A DNA stretch of 64,000 bases from Ruegeria atlantica (GCA_013032095.1 WQBJ01000021.1:1-64000); one strand, 5' to 3'; numbered from the stretch's first letter, positions 1-8,363 are shown. The notes: generated from the letters alone by a model not told the origin. Made by a program: numbers and translations.

Positions 1-16
1 GAAAATCATCGAGTAA
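1..16 (+). CDS. tuf: 3' end of tuf (elongation factor Tu), partial
   Basis: The window opens with the last four codons (Lys-Ile-Ile-Glu) and TAA stop of a gene entering from the left. The 16 bases are identical to 1706-1721, the end of a longer relic that reads clearly as the C-terminus of EF-Tu, and tuf is the expected neighbour upstream of rpsJ (str operon, rpsL-rpsG-fusA-tuf). EF-Tu delivers aminoacyl-tRNA to the ribosome. Only the tail is visible, so the identification is inference from that match and the position. Confidence 0.75.
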
Positions 17-62
17 TCACGGTAGGCCGAGCTTCAGCCCGGCACATCGTTGAACTAAAGAA

Positions 63-89
63 GGCCGCTCCCTCAGGGGCGGCCTTTTT
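63..89 (+). terminator. Rho-independent terminator after tuf
   Basis: A nine-base-pair GC-rich stem (63-71 with 76-84, one G.T wobble) with loop CTCA is followed by five T. It closes the upstream tuf transcription unit, so the ribosomal operon downstream cannot rely on read-through from str. The following 220 bases to the next gene show nothing further that I can name. Confidence 0.85.
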
Positions 90-308
90 GGTGAGTTTCC
101 CCCAAATGACGAAAATATCCGGTTTTCAAATCGTTTTGGATTGTCCAACATTCCACGCCCCTTTTGAGAACTAGTCGGTTTCCGGACTTGATTGTCTTCT
201 GGTTGTCTCGACGGCTGTCGGGGGTGACGGTATGCTTAACACTTAGTTACCCTGATCCGCTTATGAGGAGCTTGTTTGAGGCAGACCTTGAAACAAAACC
301 AGTAATTT

Positions 309-1553
309 ATGGAAAACTATCTTCTTCTTTCATTTATTCTTCTTGGGTCAGGCATCGCCATTGTCCCAATTGCCGTTTGGCTTGGACTCGGATCGGTTTT
401 GGGTTTCCTGATTGCCGGGATGCTTCTTGGTCCTACCTTGGCTGCACTGAATGTCGATGTCGAGAACATGGAGCAGTTTGCAGAATTTGGCGTGGTCATG
501 ATGCTGTTTCTAATTGGTCTGGAATTGGCGCCAAAGAAGCTCTGGGACTTACGGCGCAGGCTGTTGGGACTGGGCGGGCTGCAACTGTTTTGTACGACCG
601 TGGCGATTATGGGGCTGGCGATGGTGTTTGGCCAACAATGGCAGGCAGCACTGGCTATCGGACTGATCTTTTCATTGTCGTCCACGGCCATCGTGCTTCA
701 AACACTGCACGAAAAAGGATTGCTCATGGGCAGTGGCGGGCAATCGAGCTTTTCGGTTTTGTTGATGCAAGACATTGCTGTGATCCCAATTCTCGCACTG
801 CTGCCACTTTTGGCGCTGCCAGATCTTGCTGCGATGGGGGGCGGTTCCGTCAGTCACGGGCACACGACAAGCACCGGGCTTTCGCTGAATCTTGTTCATG
901 GCCTGCCGGGATGGCTAAGGGCGCTGGTAACGCTTGGCTCGATCATACTGGTGATTGTCGGGGGGGCTTATCTGACCGGGCCTGTGTTCCGATATGTCGA
1001 GTCCGCCAAACTGCCCGAACTGTTCACAGCCATGGCTCTTACTATTGTGGTCGGGGTTGCCGTGTTGATGATGGCCGTCGGCCTGACCCCGGCCTTGGGG
1101 GCGTTCATCGCCGGGGTGGTGTTGGCCAACAGTGAGTATCGTACTGCGCTTGAAAAAGAGATCACTCCTTTCAAGGGGCTGTTTCTCGGGTTGTTTTTTG
1201 TCAGCGTCGGAGCCTTGGTGAACTTTAGATTGATGGTTGATCACATAGGGCTGGTAGTCTCGCTGACCTTTAGTGTGATGATCGTCAAGGCAATGGTTCT
1301 CTTTGCGCTTGGCCGATTGTTTGGGGTTTCCGGTGCGAATAATTGGCTGTTTGCTTTGGGAATGGCGCAGGCCGGAGAGTTCGGGTTTGTGTTGCTATCA
1401 TTCTCGACCGCCACGCATGTGCTGAGTGCTAACCTGGCGAATACTCTGATTATTGTCGTTGCCTTGTCGATGGTGCTGACACCATTGCTTTTCTTGCTTT
1501 ACGACAAGGTCATTGCACCCCGGTATGCGTCGCCTCAACCGTCTGAAAGTTAG
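309..1553 (+). CDS. KefB/KefC-type cation:proton antiporter, truncated after the membrane domain
   Basis: Inner-membrane CPA2-family antiporter (Na_H_Exchanger fold) of 414 residues with about a dozen hydrophobic segments. Family motifs are visible: GLELAP near residue 70, [10 protein letters not shown] near 124 and QDIAVIP at 154-160. KefB/KefC proteins usually run to about 600 residues, with a linker and a cytoplasmic NAD-binding TrkA-N (KTN) gating domain. Here the protein stops just after the last membrane segment. The TAG stop lies inside the tuf relic beginning at about 1546, so the gene was evidently cut at a recombination junction. It may still make an ungated transporter or be decaying. 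The start was chosen as the first ATG giving a complete first membrane segment. Confidence 0.8.
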   Translation: MENYLLLSFILLGSGIAIVPIAVWLGLGSVLGFLIAGMLLGPTLAALNVDVENMEQFAEFGVVMMLFLIGLELAPKKLWDLRRRLLGLGGLQLFCTTVAIMGLAMVFGQQWQAALAIGLIFSLSSTAIVLQTLHEKGLLMGSGGQSSFSVLLMQDIAVIPILALLPLLALPDLAAMGGGSVSHGHTTSTGLSLNLVHGLPGWLRALVTLGSIILVIVGGAYLTGPVFRYVESAKLPELFTAMALTIVVGVAVLMMAVGLTPALGAFIAGVVLANSEYRTALEKEITPFKGLFLGLFFVSVGALVNFRLMVDHIGLVVSLTFSVMIVKAMVLFALGRLFGVSGANNWLFALGMAQAGEFGFVLLSFSTATHVLSANLANTLIIVVALSMVLTPLLFLLYDKVIAPRYASPQPSES

Positions 1554-1721
1554 CGGTGCTGTGGCCCTGACCGAAAGCACCGAGATGGCCATGCCCGGCA
1601 ACAACGTGTCGTTCGGCGTTGAGCTGATCACACCGATCACGATGGAATACGGTCTGCGCTTCGTGATCCAGAAGGCGGCCGCACCGTCGGCGCGGGCGTT
1701 GTGTCGAAAATCATCGAGTAA
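1546..1721 (+). pseudogene. Relic of the 3' end of tuf
   Basis: In one frame this reads as the last part of domain 3 of EF-Tu ([17 protein letters not shown], then [10 protein letters not shown]), then shifts frame near 1670 by loss of about one base. In the restored frame it ends [14 protein letters not shown] and stop, as EF-Tu does. The final 16 bases equal the end of the intact tuf at 1-16. It has no start and is frameshifted, so it is a dead fragment. It sits at the distal side of the KefB-like insertion, as a displaced gene tail would after one-sided recombination. Confidence 0.88.
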
Positions 1722-1802
1722 GTCGTGCTTGTCGCGACTGGTTGCGGCAGGCGATTTCCACAGGAAAATCAGCCGGGAGCAACTCGGTGAGGAGATCTAG
1801 AA

Positions 1803-1827
1803 GGGCGTCCCTAGGTACGCCCTTTTT
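1803..1827 (+). terminator. Terminator downstream of the tuf relic
   Basis: A hairpin (GGGCGT at 1803-1808 pairing with ACGCCC at 1817-1822) is followed by TTTTT. It may be the original terminator of the displaced tuf tail. It is not the same sequence as the terminator at 63-89, so the two tuf ends have different downstream DNA. Confidence 0.7.
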
Positions 1828-1901
1828 CGTTTTTTGCCAAAGCTAACAGAGATGCTAACTTCTTCCGTATTTAGGCATCGCAATTAGAAAGAGGTTTTAA
1901 G

Positions 1902-3743
1902 ATGCACTTTTCGGCGCGCTTAGTTTGTCTTGTTGCAGCAGTTGTTTTCTCTTCTACCTCAGCGTCTTCGCAACAAATTGCGGATAGGATTTATCTCGGA
2001 GGACCAATCGTTACGATGAACGATACGGCTCCGTCCGCCGAGGCAGTCGCGGTCAAAGGCGGACGCATCCTTGCGGTGGGGTCGCTGTCAGATTTGTCGG
2101 GGCATCTGGGTGAAGAAACCGAAACCTATGATCTGGATGGGCGCGCGATGTTGCCGGGGTTCGTTGATAGCCACGGGCATGTTGTCATGGGAGGATTGCA
2201 GGCGCTGTCCGCCAACCTTCTCGCGCCGCCAGACGGAGAGGTCGTTGATATCGCCAGTCTTCTATCCACCCTGTCCAACTGGGCCGAAGAGAATGCGCAG
2301 GCCGTTGAACAGGTGAAAATGATCATCGGCTTCGGTTACGACAATGCTCAGCTTACGGAATTGCGCCACCCCACGCGGCAAGAGCTGGATATGGTGTCTC
2401 AGGATTTGCCCGTCATTATCATTCATCAATCGGGGCATTTGGGTGTAGCAAATTCAAAAGCTCTAGAATTGGCTGGCATCACAGCGGCTTCAGAAGCTCC
2501 TCCGGGTGGAGTGATTCAGCGCAATGAAGCTGGGGAACCGAATGGTGTGCTGGAAGAGTATGCATTCTTTTCGGTTCTTGTCCCTATGTTGGGCAATTTG
2601 GGTGAGGAAGGTCTGGCAGCATTCGCCCGAGCTGGTGCCGATCTTTGGGCTAAATTTGGATATACAACCGGACAAGAAGGCCGATCTTCGGGTGAAATTG
2701 TTGATGTTTTGAAAAAAGTTGCCGCCGAAGAAGGCCTTCCGATCGACGTGGTGGCTTTTCCCGACGTTCTCGAGGCAAGGGACTACATCGGTAAAAACAC
2801 CTCAAAAAACTACGACAACCGAGTTCGAGTTGGAGGCTGTAAGCTAACAATTGACGGATCACCTCAGGGTTTCACGGCTTTGCGGGATCGACCCTACTAC
2901 AATCCGGTAGGGAACTATGCTGCCGGATATGCTGGATATGCTGCGATCACGATGGAGCAACTCCAGGACGCTGTAAATTGGTGCTACGAAAATGGGCTCC
3001 AAATCCTTGTGCATTCTAACGGGGAAGGGGCCTCTGACATGCTGATCGCCGCGCTCGAAGAGGCGCAGATAAAGTACGGCGACCCCGGCAACCGTCCGGT
3101 TCTGATACACGGCCAGTTTCTAAGGGAGGATCAGGTCGCGAGCTTCAAGCGTCTTGGTGTTTTCCCGTCGCTCTTCCCGATGCACACATTCTATTGGGGT
3201 GATTGGCACCGGGATCACACGGTCGGGCCGTTGAATGCCGACAACATCTCGCCGACGGGATGGCTGCGTGAACGGGACATGATGTTTGGCACGCATCATG
3301 ATGCTCCGGTGGCCTTTCCGGACAGCATGCGCGTTCTTGCGGCAACCGTCACTCGCCGCACTCGGTCCGGTGATATTTTGGGTCCACATCAGAGGGTTGA
3401 TGTCATGACCGCCCTGAAAGCCATGACGATCTGGCCGGCCTGGCAGCACTTCGAGGAGGATGAAAAGGGAACTATCGAAGTTGGCAAAGTTGCGGATTTC
3501 GTGATCTTGTCGGATGATCCCACGGCGGTTGATCCGGAGACTTTGGCTGAACTTGAGGTGCTGGTGACCGTCAAGGGGGATGAGTTCGTATACGAAGCTG
3601 AGGAAGGCGTCAAAGAGGGCAATTTGCAATTCTCGCCGTTTTCAAACGACCCTGTGATTGCGCATCTATTCATGCACGCGGTGTATCAAGGCATGAAGGT
3701 CGAAAACCCTTGGTTGAGCAACGGCATGTCTGGCGATGAATAG
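1902..3743 (+). CDS. Secreted amidohydrolase (YtcJ-like, amidohydrolase family 3)
   Basis: A 613-residue metal-dependent hydrolase with an N-terminal signal peptide (hydrophobic residues 5-20, likely cleaved after the SASS region), so probably periplasmic. The HxH metal ligands are His91 and His93 in DSHGH. Further ligands are suggested by HSNGEG and HGQF, and the C-terminal GTIEVGKVADFVIL segment is typical of the amidohydrolase_3 family. The substrate cannot be told from the sequence. An AGAGG ribosome site precedes the ATG. The gene lies between the tuf relic and the S10 promoter and is a second cargo gene in the tuf/rpsJ gap. Confidence 0.85.
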   Translation: MHFSARLVCLVAAVVFSSTSASSQQIADRIYLGGPIVTMNDTAPSAEAVAVKGGRILAVGSLSDLSGHLGEETETYDLDGRAMLPGFVDSHGHVVMGGLQALSANLLAPPDGEVVDIASLLSTLSNWAEENAQAVEQVKMIIGFGYDNAQLTELRHPTRQELDMVSQDLPVIIIHQSGHLGVANSKALELAGITAASEAPPGGVIQRNEAGEPNGVLEEYAFFSVLVPMLGNLGEEGLAAFARAGADLWAKFGYTTGQEGRSSGEIVDVLKKVAAEEGLPIDVVAFPDVLEARDYIGKNTSKNYDNRVRVGGCKLTIDGSPQGFTALRDRPYYNPVGNYAAGYAGYAAITMEQLQDAVNWCYENGLQILVHSNGEGASDMLIAALEEAQIKYGDPGNRPVLIHGQFLREDQVASFKRLGVFPSLFPMHTFYWGDWHRDHTVGPLNADNISPTGWLRERDMMFGTHHDAPVAFPDSMRVLAATVTRRTRSGDILGPHQRVDVMTALKAMTIWPAWQHFEEDEKGTIEVGKVADFVILSDDPTAVDPETLAELEVLVTVKGDEFVYEAEEGVKEGNLQFSPFSNDPVIAHLFMHAVYQGMKVENPWLSNGMSGDE

Positions 3744-3766
3744 GAATTCTTTGTGGCGTTTGCCTC

Positions 3767-3793
3767 TTGCCAAAATGCTCAGGCCCCTATAGT
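3767..3793 (+). promoter_or_regulatory. Candidate S10 operon promoter
   Basis: TTGCCA (3767-3772) and TATAGT (3788-3793) are separated by 15 bases (16 if CTTGCC is taken as the -35). The site lies about 120 bases before rpsJ and after the inserted amidohydrolase gene. Similar CTTGC-type sites precede rpmC and rplO. The spacer is shorter than the usual 17, so start-site mapping would be decisive. Confidence 0.55.
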
Positions 3794-3820
3794 ACGCGCG
3801 AGTTCTCAATAAGAACGTCA

Positions 3821-3843
3821 AGGCGGGGTGATTCCCGCCTTTT
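3821..3843 (+). promoter_or_regulatory. S10 leader hairpin, possible attenuator
   Basis: AGGCGGG (3821-3827) pairs perfectly with CCCGCCT (3834-3840) and is followed by three T, between the promoter and rpsJ. In enteric bacteria L4 represses the S10 operon through a leader hairpin. This structure could play a similar part, but that is inference. It could also be a weak terminator. Confidence 0.45.
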
Positions 3844-3914
3844 GGGTTCGAAGAGGGTTGGCGATGCGCGTCTGTCCTCCTCTCAACCTCAACGCCTGAT
3901 AAAAGGCTGTTAAT

Positions 3915-4229
3915 ATGCAAAGCCAAAACATCCGTATTCGGCTGAAGGCATTTGACTATCGCGTTCTGGATGCCAGCACGCAAGAGATCGTCAACACTGC
4001 CAAGCGGACCGGCGCGAACGTGCGCGGCCCGATCCCGCTGCCGAACAAGATCGAGAAGTTCACGGTTCTCCGTGGCCCTCACGTTGACAAGAAATCCCGC
4101 GACCAGTTCGAGATCCGCACGCACAAGCGTCTGCTCGACATCGTTGATCCGACCCCCCAGACCGTTGACGCGCTGATGAAGCTCGACCTCGCTGCTGGTG
4201 TGGACGTCGAGATCAAGCTGCAGTCGTAA
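3915..4229 (+). CDS. rpsJ: 30S ribosomal protein S10 (uS10)
   Basis: A 104-residue protein matching the family length. It carries the long loop region ([20 protein letters not shown]) and the C-terminal [17 protein letters not shown] segment. S10 sits in the head of the 30S subunit and, as NusE, joins NusB in antitermination. It is the first gene of the rpsJ-rplC-rplD-rplW block. The start follows an AAAAGG-type site at about nine bases. No oddities are visible. Confidence 0.98.
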   Translation: MQSQNIRIRLKAFDYRVLDASTQEIVNTAKRTGANVRGPIPLPNKIEKFTVLRGPHVDKKSRDQFEIRTHKRLLDIVDPTPQTVDALMKLDLAAGVDVEIKLQS

Positions 4230-4247
4230 GATCGGAGGGTATAGATT

Positions 4248-4973
4248 ATGCGCTCTGGTATTATCGCAAAAAAAGTTGGCATGACCCGCCTGTTCATGGA
4301 AGACGGCAAGCAGATCCCTGTGACCGTTCTTCACCTGGACAACCTGCAGGTTGTTGCACAGCGTACCGCTGACAAAGACGGCTACACCGCCGTTCAGCTG
4401 GGCGCCGGTGCTGCCAAGGCAAAACGCACCTCGAAAGCCATGCGCGGTCACTATGCCGCTGCCAAGGTCGAGCCTAAGCGTAAGCTGGCCGAGTTCCGCG
4501 TCTCCGAAGATGGCCTGATCGATGTGGGCGCCGAGATTTCGGCAGAACACTTCCTGGAAGGTCAGAAAGTTGACGTTTCGGGTACCTCGATCGGTAAAGG
4601 CTTTGCCGGTGCGATGAAGCGCCACAACTTCGGTGGTCTGCGCGCCTCGCACGGTGTTTCGATCAGCCACCGTTCGCACGGTTCGACCGGTCAGTGTCAG
4701 GACCCGGGCAAAGTGTTCAAAGGCAAGAAGATGGCCGGTCACATGGGTGCTGCCCGTGTCACCACCCAGAACCTGGAAGTCGTCAAAACCGACGCCGACC
4801 GTGGTCTGGTCTTCATCAAAGGCGCCGTTCCCGGACCGAAATCGGGCTGGGTCACCGTCAAGGACGCCGTGAAGAAGAAAGCACCGGAAGGCCTGCCTTT
4901 CCCGGCTGCTGTGAAATCGGCTGCAACCGAAGCGCCTGCGGAAGAAGCTCCCGCGGAAGGTGGTGAAGCATGA
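4248..4973 (+). CDS. rplC: 50S ribosomal protein L3 (uL3)
   Basis: A 241-residue L3, an early-assembling 50S protein whose long loop approaches the peptidyl transferase centre. The conserved loop motif around [20 protein letters not shown] is intact. The C-terminus carries an Ala/Glu-rich tail (about 25 residues, [11 protein letters not shown]) of a kind common in alphaproteobacteria. A GGAGGG site precedes the ATG, and the stop overlaps the start of rplD (ATGA), indicating translational coupling. Confidence 0.98.
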   Translation: MRSGIIAKKVGMTRLFMEDGKQIPVTVLHLDNLQVVAQRTADKDGYTAVQLGAGAAKAKRTSKAMRGHYAAAKVEPKRKLAEFRVSEDGLIDVGAEISAEHFLEGQKVDVSGTSIGKGFAGAMKRHNFGGLRASHGVSISHRSHGSTGQCQDPGKVFKGKKMAGHMGAARVTTQNLEVVKTDADRGLVFIKGAVPGPKSGWVTVKDAVKKKAPEGLPFPAAVKSAATEAPAEEAPAEGGEA

Positions 4974-5587
4974 AACTTGATGTAATCAAACTGGACGGCG
5001 GCAAAGCCGGCGACATCGAGCTGAACGCCGATCTGTTCGGTCTCGAGCCGCGTGCGGACATCCTGCACCGTGTGGTCCGTTGGCAGCGCAACAACGCGCA
5101 GGCCGGCACCCACAAGGTCAAGACCCGCTCGGAAACCAGCTACTCGACCAAGAAGATCTATCGCCAGAAGGGTACCGGTGGCGCACGCCATGGTGACCGC
5201 AACGCGCCGATCTTCCGCAAGGGTGGTATCTACAAGGGCCCGACCCCTCGTTCGCACGGCCACGACCTGCCGAAAAAGTTCCGCAAGCTTGGCCTGCGCC
5301 ACGCTCTGTCGGCAAAAGCCAAAGCAGGTGAACTGGTTGTGATCGAGAACGCCGAAGCAGAAGGCAAGACCGCCGCTCTGGCCAAGCAGGTTGCAAACCT
5401 GGGCTGGAAACGTGCTCTGGTCATCGACGGCGCGACCGTGAACGAAGGTTTCCTGAAGGCGTCGCGCAACATCGAAGGTCTGGATATCCTGCCGTCGATG
5501 GGTGCAAACGTTTATGACATCCTCAAGCGTGACACCCTGGTGCTCACCAAAGCGGCTGTCGAAGCACTGGAGGCTCGTCTGAAATGA
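4970..5587 (+). CDS. rplD: 50S ribosomal protein L4 (uL4)
   Basis: A 205-residue L4 with the Arg/Lys-rich tunnel loop ([20 protein letters not shown] and onward) that lines the exit tunnel. In E. coli L4 also represses the S10 operon; whether it does so here is unknown. It overlaps both neighbours by four bases (ATGA), so rplC-rplD-rplW are tightly coupled. Confidence 0.98.
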   Translation: MKLDVIKLDGGKAGDIELNADLFGLEPRADILHRVVRWQRNNAQAGTHKVKTRSETSYSTKKIYRQKGTGGARHGDRNAPIFRKGGIYKGPTPRSHGHDLPKKFRKLGLRHALSAKAKAGELVVIENAEAEGKTAALAKQVANLGWKRALVIDGATVNEGFLKASRNIEGLDILPSMGANVYDILKRDTLVLTKAAVEALEARLK

Positions 5588-5880
5588 GCGCGAAGGCAGA
5601 ACACTACGACGTGATCCGCAAGCCGATCATCACCGAAAAGTCGACCATGGCGTCCGAAAACGGCGCGGTTGTCTTTGAAGTGGCGATCGACAGCAACAAG
5701 CCGCAGATCAAAGAGGCCGTTGAAGCACTGTTTGGTGTGAAAGTCAAAGCGGTGAACACCACCGTGACCAAAGGCAAGGTCAAGCGGTTCCGCGGCCAGC
5801 TGGGCCGTCGGAAAGACGTTAAAAAAGCATATGTGACCCTGGAAGAGGGTAACACCATCGACGTGAGCACCGGTCTCTGA
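5584..5880 (+). CDS. rplW: 50S ribosomal protein L23 (uL23)
   Basis: A 98-residue L23, which forms the docking site for trigger factor and SRP at the exit tunnel mouth. The C-terminal [17 protein letters not shown] segment is intact here, and this same segment recurs in two decayed copies at 6807-6883 and 8110-8196. In most bacteria rplB follows directly. Here a terminator and 3.8 kb of other genes intervene. The 3' part of this copy could be of foreign origin if the relics are the displaced original ends. Confidence 0.98.
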   Translation: MSAKAEHYDVIRKPIITEKSTMASENGAVVFEVAIDSNKPQIKEAVEALFGVKVKAVNTTVTKGKVKRFRGQLGRRKDVKKAYVTLEEGNTIDVSTGL

Positions 5881-5905
5881 TCGGACTAGTCTTTGGACGA
5901 AAGCG

Positions 5906-5934
5906 AAACCCCCGCAAGAGCGGGGGTTTTTTTT
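5906..5934 (+). terminator. Strong terminator after rplW, splitting the S10 operon
   Basis: A perfect ten-base-pair stem (5906-5915 with 5920-5929, loop AAGA) ends in a run of eight T. Transcription from the S10 promoter should stop here, leaving rplB and later genes to other promoters. Degenerate versions follow both rplW relics. Confidence 0.95.
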
Positions 5935-6119
5935 GACCTCGGCCAATCCTTGATCGTTTCAACGGCGCGTAAGAGGCACGACAGGTCCGCCACCCATCAC
6001 CCTATGCGATTAACGCAACTTTTCGCACGGAAATGGACCATAAATTGCCCAAATGCGCTTTCTCAGAACTTCCCTCTAAGGCTGTGGTCAGAGTGGGCGA
6101 CGGCATTACATTGGAATGT

Positions 6120-6800
6120 ATGTCCGATTCAGAAACAAGGCAGAAAAGTCAACCTGAGCACCGTTCATTGATTTGGCGTTTACTGGGACTATTCAATGCT
6201 TCGGATGTTCAACCCGCCGGCGCCGACTGCGTTGCAGACCCTGAAACAGTGCGTGCACAGGTGCTGGAGAAGATGTGGGCGTTCAGCGCCGAGCCCTATT
6301 TCCAGATCGCCGATGAAAGGCTGGGGTTGTTGTCGGTTTTCGATGACCTGAAATATGACCGGGCGGATGTGGACATGATCTCTCCGGCGATGCGAAAGCA
6401 CGTGGTCGGTAAGCTTGGCCCGCTGGGGTTTCGTCAGACCTCCGGCACCGTGCTGGAGCATGCCGAGGCAGACATGCGCGTGTACATCCCCAAGTTCCAC
6501 GCCCTCGGCGCGTCGCCTTTCGACATTGCGCGCTACACCGAGAAACGCCCGCAGGATTACTGCCTGCTGACCCCGACCCAGGTGGCCTGTCAGTTCGTGG
6601 ATCACTATGAACTGGACGATGCGGTGCGGCGGATCGAGGTGCTGATTGCGAAGCATCCGATCAACCTTCTCAAACTGGCAGACTATCTGGAAGGCAAACC
6701 CAAGCATCGCGCCTTTCGCGAGGTGCTGGGCCATATCAAACGCCAGCAACGGATTGCCGTAGAATCCGAACCGCTGTGCCGCAGGCGGTCTTTGGGGTGA
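6120..6800 (+). CDS. Hypothetical protein, cargo between rplW and its first relic
   Basis: About 226 residues with no signal peptide or membrane segment and no family I recognise. It is mostly helical in appearance, with a PEYFQIADERLG-like region, a PKFHALGASPFDIARYTEKR stretch and a basic C-terminus. An upstream ATG at 6033 is possible, but the region before 6120 looks less coding-like. The gene sits alone between the rplW terminator and the rplW relic, ending six bases before the relic begins. Confidence 0.65.
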   Translation: MSDSETRQKSQPEHRSLIWRLLGLFNASDVQPAGADCVADPETVRAQVLEKMWAFSAEPYFQIADERLGLLSVFDDLKYDRADVDMISPAMRKHVVGKLGPLGFRQTSGTVLEHAEADMRVYIPKFHALGASPFDIARYTEKRPQDYCLLTPTQVACQFVDHYELDDAVRRIEVLIAKHPINLLKLADYLEGKPKHRAFREVLGHIKRQQRIAVESEPLCRRRSLG

Positions 6801-6806
6801 AATTGA

Positions 6807-6933
6807 GTCGTTGGGATGACGTTAAAAGAGCATGTGGCCCCCTTGAAGAGGGCAACACCACCGACGTTTGCATCGGTCTTTGAGGGGGGGCTGCATTGGA
6901 GAGAGAAAGGCGCCCGCGAAAGCGGAGATTTTT
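6807..6933 (+). pseudogene. First relic of the rplW 3' end plus decayed terminator
   Basis: Positions 6818-6883 align without gaps to the last 66 bases of rplW (5815-5880), with 54 of 66 identical by hand count. The reading is DVKRACGPLEEGN then TTDVCIGL and stop, against [13 protein letters not shown] then TIDVSTGL in the intact gene. Similarity continues into a decayed form of the rplW terminator (6911-6933, broken stem then TTTTT). The fragment has no start codon and is not a gene. Confidence 0.88.
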
Positions 6934-6978
6934 GCGCTTTTTCGTGAGGTGCTTACTCACATGCTGATTGGGTGCTCG

Positions 6979-7422
6979 TTAGTTTTGGCCGGATTGGTCC
7001 TGTTCCGCGTCGATGAAAGCCTGCCAACCGTCGACCTTACCAAAGGCTCGCATTCTGTCATGCAACATAGGGCCATAAATGGACCACATACGTTTCCGCA
7101 GATCTCGTCCCTTTGCTGTGATTTTCAGAACTTTGCCTCGCCTGTCACTGTCGAAATCGACAAATTCGATTAGAGATTCTGCGGCGAGCCGCTTGCATAG
7201 ATGAGACAGGTTCGATTGTTCGAAAATGGTGTCTTGCGCAAGTTCAAATGGACGTAACTGGCCCCCGTGGCGTTCAAGGGACCAAAGCAGATCATACCAT
7301 TTCAAGGGCGGAAGACCCGCTTCTTTCAGAGCTGCGCCGATGTCCGATTGGATGCGCCGAGTGGCGCGGTTCATTGCGACCCAGATCTCTGTTTCAAAAG
7401 CTGTTGGCAGATTGTCTTTCAC
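6979..7422 (-). CDS. MarR-family transcriptional regulator
   Basis: A 147-residue winged-helix protein with the MarR layout: dimerisation helix at the N-terminus, recognition region near FEQSNLSHLCKRLAAESLIE and the wing DFDSDRRGKVLKITAKG. It is transcribed away from yceI, and the intergenic region holds an 18-base palindrome overlapping the yceI -10 box. The likely role is autoregulation and repression of the YceI gene. The ligand is unknown. Confidence 0.88.
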   Translation of the reverse strand: MKDNLPTAFETEIWVAMNRATRRIQSDIGAALKEAGLPPLKWYDLLWSLERHGGQLRPFELAQDTIFEQSNLSHLCKRLAAESLIEFVDFDSDRRGKVLKITAKGRDLRKRMWSIYGPMLHDRMRAFGKVDGWQAFIDAEQDQSGQN

Positions 7423-7470
7423 GACTTCGTGTTCGCCTTCTTTTCGATTGCGGTGGTGGCTTCATTCAAT

Positions 7471-7492
7471 TAGATGAAAATTCATCTATAAT
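7471..7492 (+). promoter_or_regulatory. MarR-type operator overlapping the yceI promoter
   Basis: TAGATGAA (7471-7478) and TTCATCTA (7481-7488) form a perfect inverted repeat with a two-base spacer. A consensus TATAAT (7487-7492) overlaps its right end, and a weak -35 (ATTCAA, 7464-7469) lies 17 bases upstream. A repressor bound here would block the promoter. The palindrome lies between marR and yceI, so it probably serves both. Confidence 0.75.
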
Positions 7493-7523
7493 CCAGTATC
7501 TGCCTGAAGAAAGGAACACTACA

Positions 7524-8105
7524 ATGACCTTCAAGTCTATGATTGTCGCGGCTGTCTTGAGCGTTACTGTGACTTCGGCCCTTGCGCAGACCTACAAAAC
7601 CGACCAAGGGCATACCGAGGTTCGGTTCGGCTGGAGCCATGCGGGTGTGTCCAACCAGCATGCCGAGTTCACCAAGGCTGAAGGCGTGCTGGACCTGAAC
7701 GCAGATGATGTCGAGGCCTCAACTCTGAACGTGACGATTGACACCAGCAGCCTGTCGTCGGGGTTTGGGCCTCTGGACGACCATTTGAAGTCGGCTGATT
7801 TTCTAGAGGTCGAAACTTATCCCGAGATCACTTTCGTCAGTACCGGGATTGAACGGACCGGCGATACCACCGCGGATGTGACCGGAGATTTGACCATCCA
7901 TGGCGTGACCAAGCCTGTGACCCTGAAGACCACACTGACCCATCAGGGTGAGCACCCGCTGGGCAGCGCAATCGAATACTATGCGGGCGATTGGATGGCC
8001 TTCACGGCCGAAGGAGAGATTGACCACACGGAATTCGGCGTGGGGCCATTCTCGACCGGGCCGATCACCATACTCATCACAACTGAGATGAAGGCAGACG
8101 GGTAG
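7524..8105 (+). CDS. YceI-family secreted protein
   Basis: A 193-residue protein with a signal peptide (residues 1-21, ending ALA) and the YceI lipocalin-like fold: HTEVRFGWSHAGVSNQHAEF, the DHLKSADFLEVETYPEITF core and GDLTIHGVTKPVTL. YceI proteins are periplasmic and thought to bind isoprenoids or similar lipids. An AAGGA site lies ten bases before the ATG. The stop is followed almost at once by the second rplW relic. Confidence 0.9.
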   Translation: MTFKSMIVAAVLSVTVTSALAQTYKTDQGHTEVRFGWSHAGVSNQHAEFTKAEGVLDLNADDVEASTLNVTIDTSSLSSGFGPLDDHLKSADFLEVETYPEITFVSTGIERTGDTTADVTGDLTIHGVTKPVTLKTTLTHQGEHPLGSAIEYYAGDWMAFTAEGEIDHTEFGVGPFSTGPITILITTEMKADG

Positions 8106-8109
8106 GCCA

Positions 8110-8251
8110 CGGCCAGCTCGGCCGTCGGAAAGACGTCAAAAAGCAAATGTGTCCATGGAAGAGGGCAACATCTGCGACTTTTCCATCGGTCTGTGATTAG
8201 GCGCGTCTTTGGGGAGGGATAAAGGCTTCCGCGCAAGTGGGGGTTTATCTT
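8110..8251 (+). pseudogene. Second relic of the rplW 3' end plus decayed terminator
   Basis: The segment 8110-8196 matches the last 88 bases of rplW, starting [11 protein letters not shown]. It then loses one base near 8141 and continues in the shifted frame as ANVSMEEGN, ICDFSIGL and stop. The homology runs on through a degraded version of the rplW terminator, ending near GGGGGTTTATCTTT. It is longer than the first relic and differs at other positions, so the two are not simple copies of each other. Confidence 0.88.
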
Positions 8252-8363
8252 TAACAGCGACACAGAAATTAGAGCGCGAAACACTCTTGTTTTGCACAAT
8301 TCGCTTGCTATGTCGGGCGGGTAGTCTATCCGGCTTCCAACAAGCATAAAACATGGCAGGCGC

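Noticed and set aside
164-1135. A 323-codon plus-strand open frame overlapping the antiporter gene
   Set aside because: The antiporter frame has clear membrane segments and family motifs; the overlapping frame is Arg/Cys/Trp-rich with none.
1513-1800. A 95-codon open frame across the tuf relic as a new small gene
   Set aside because: It is the EF-Tu C-terminus in frame, then frameshifted, with no plausible start, so it is a relic.
3666-4742. A long minus-strand open frame opposite rpsJ and rplC, and a similar one opposite rplB-rplV (9858-11210)
   Set aside because: They are mirror frames of highly expressed, GC-biased ribosomal genes. They have no ribosome site, no recognisable protein family and opposite strand to the operon.
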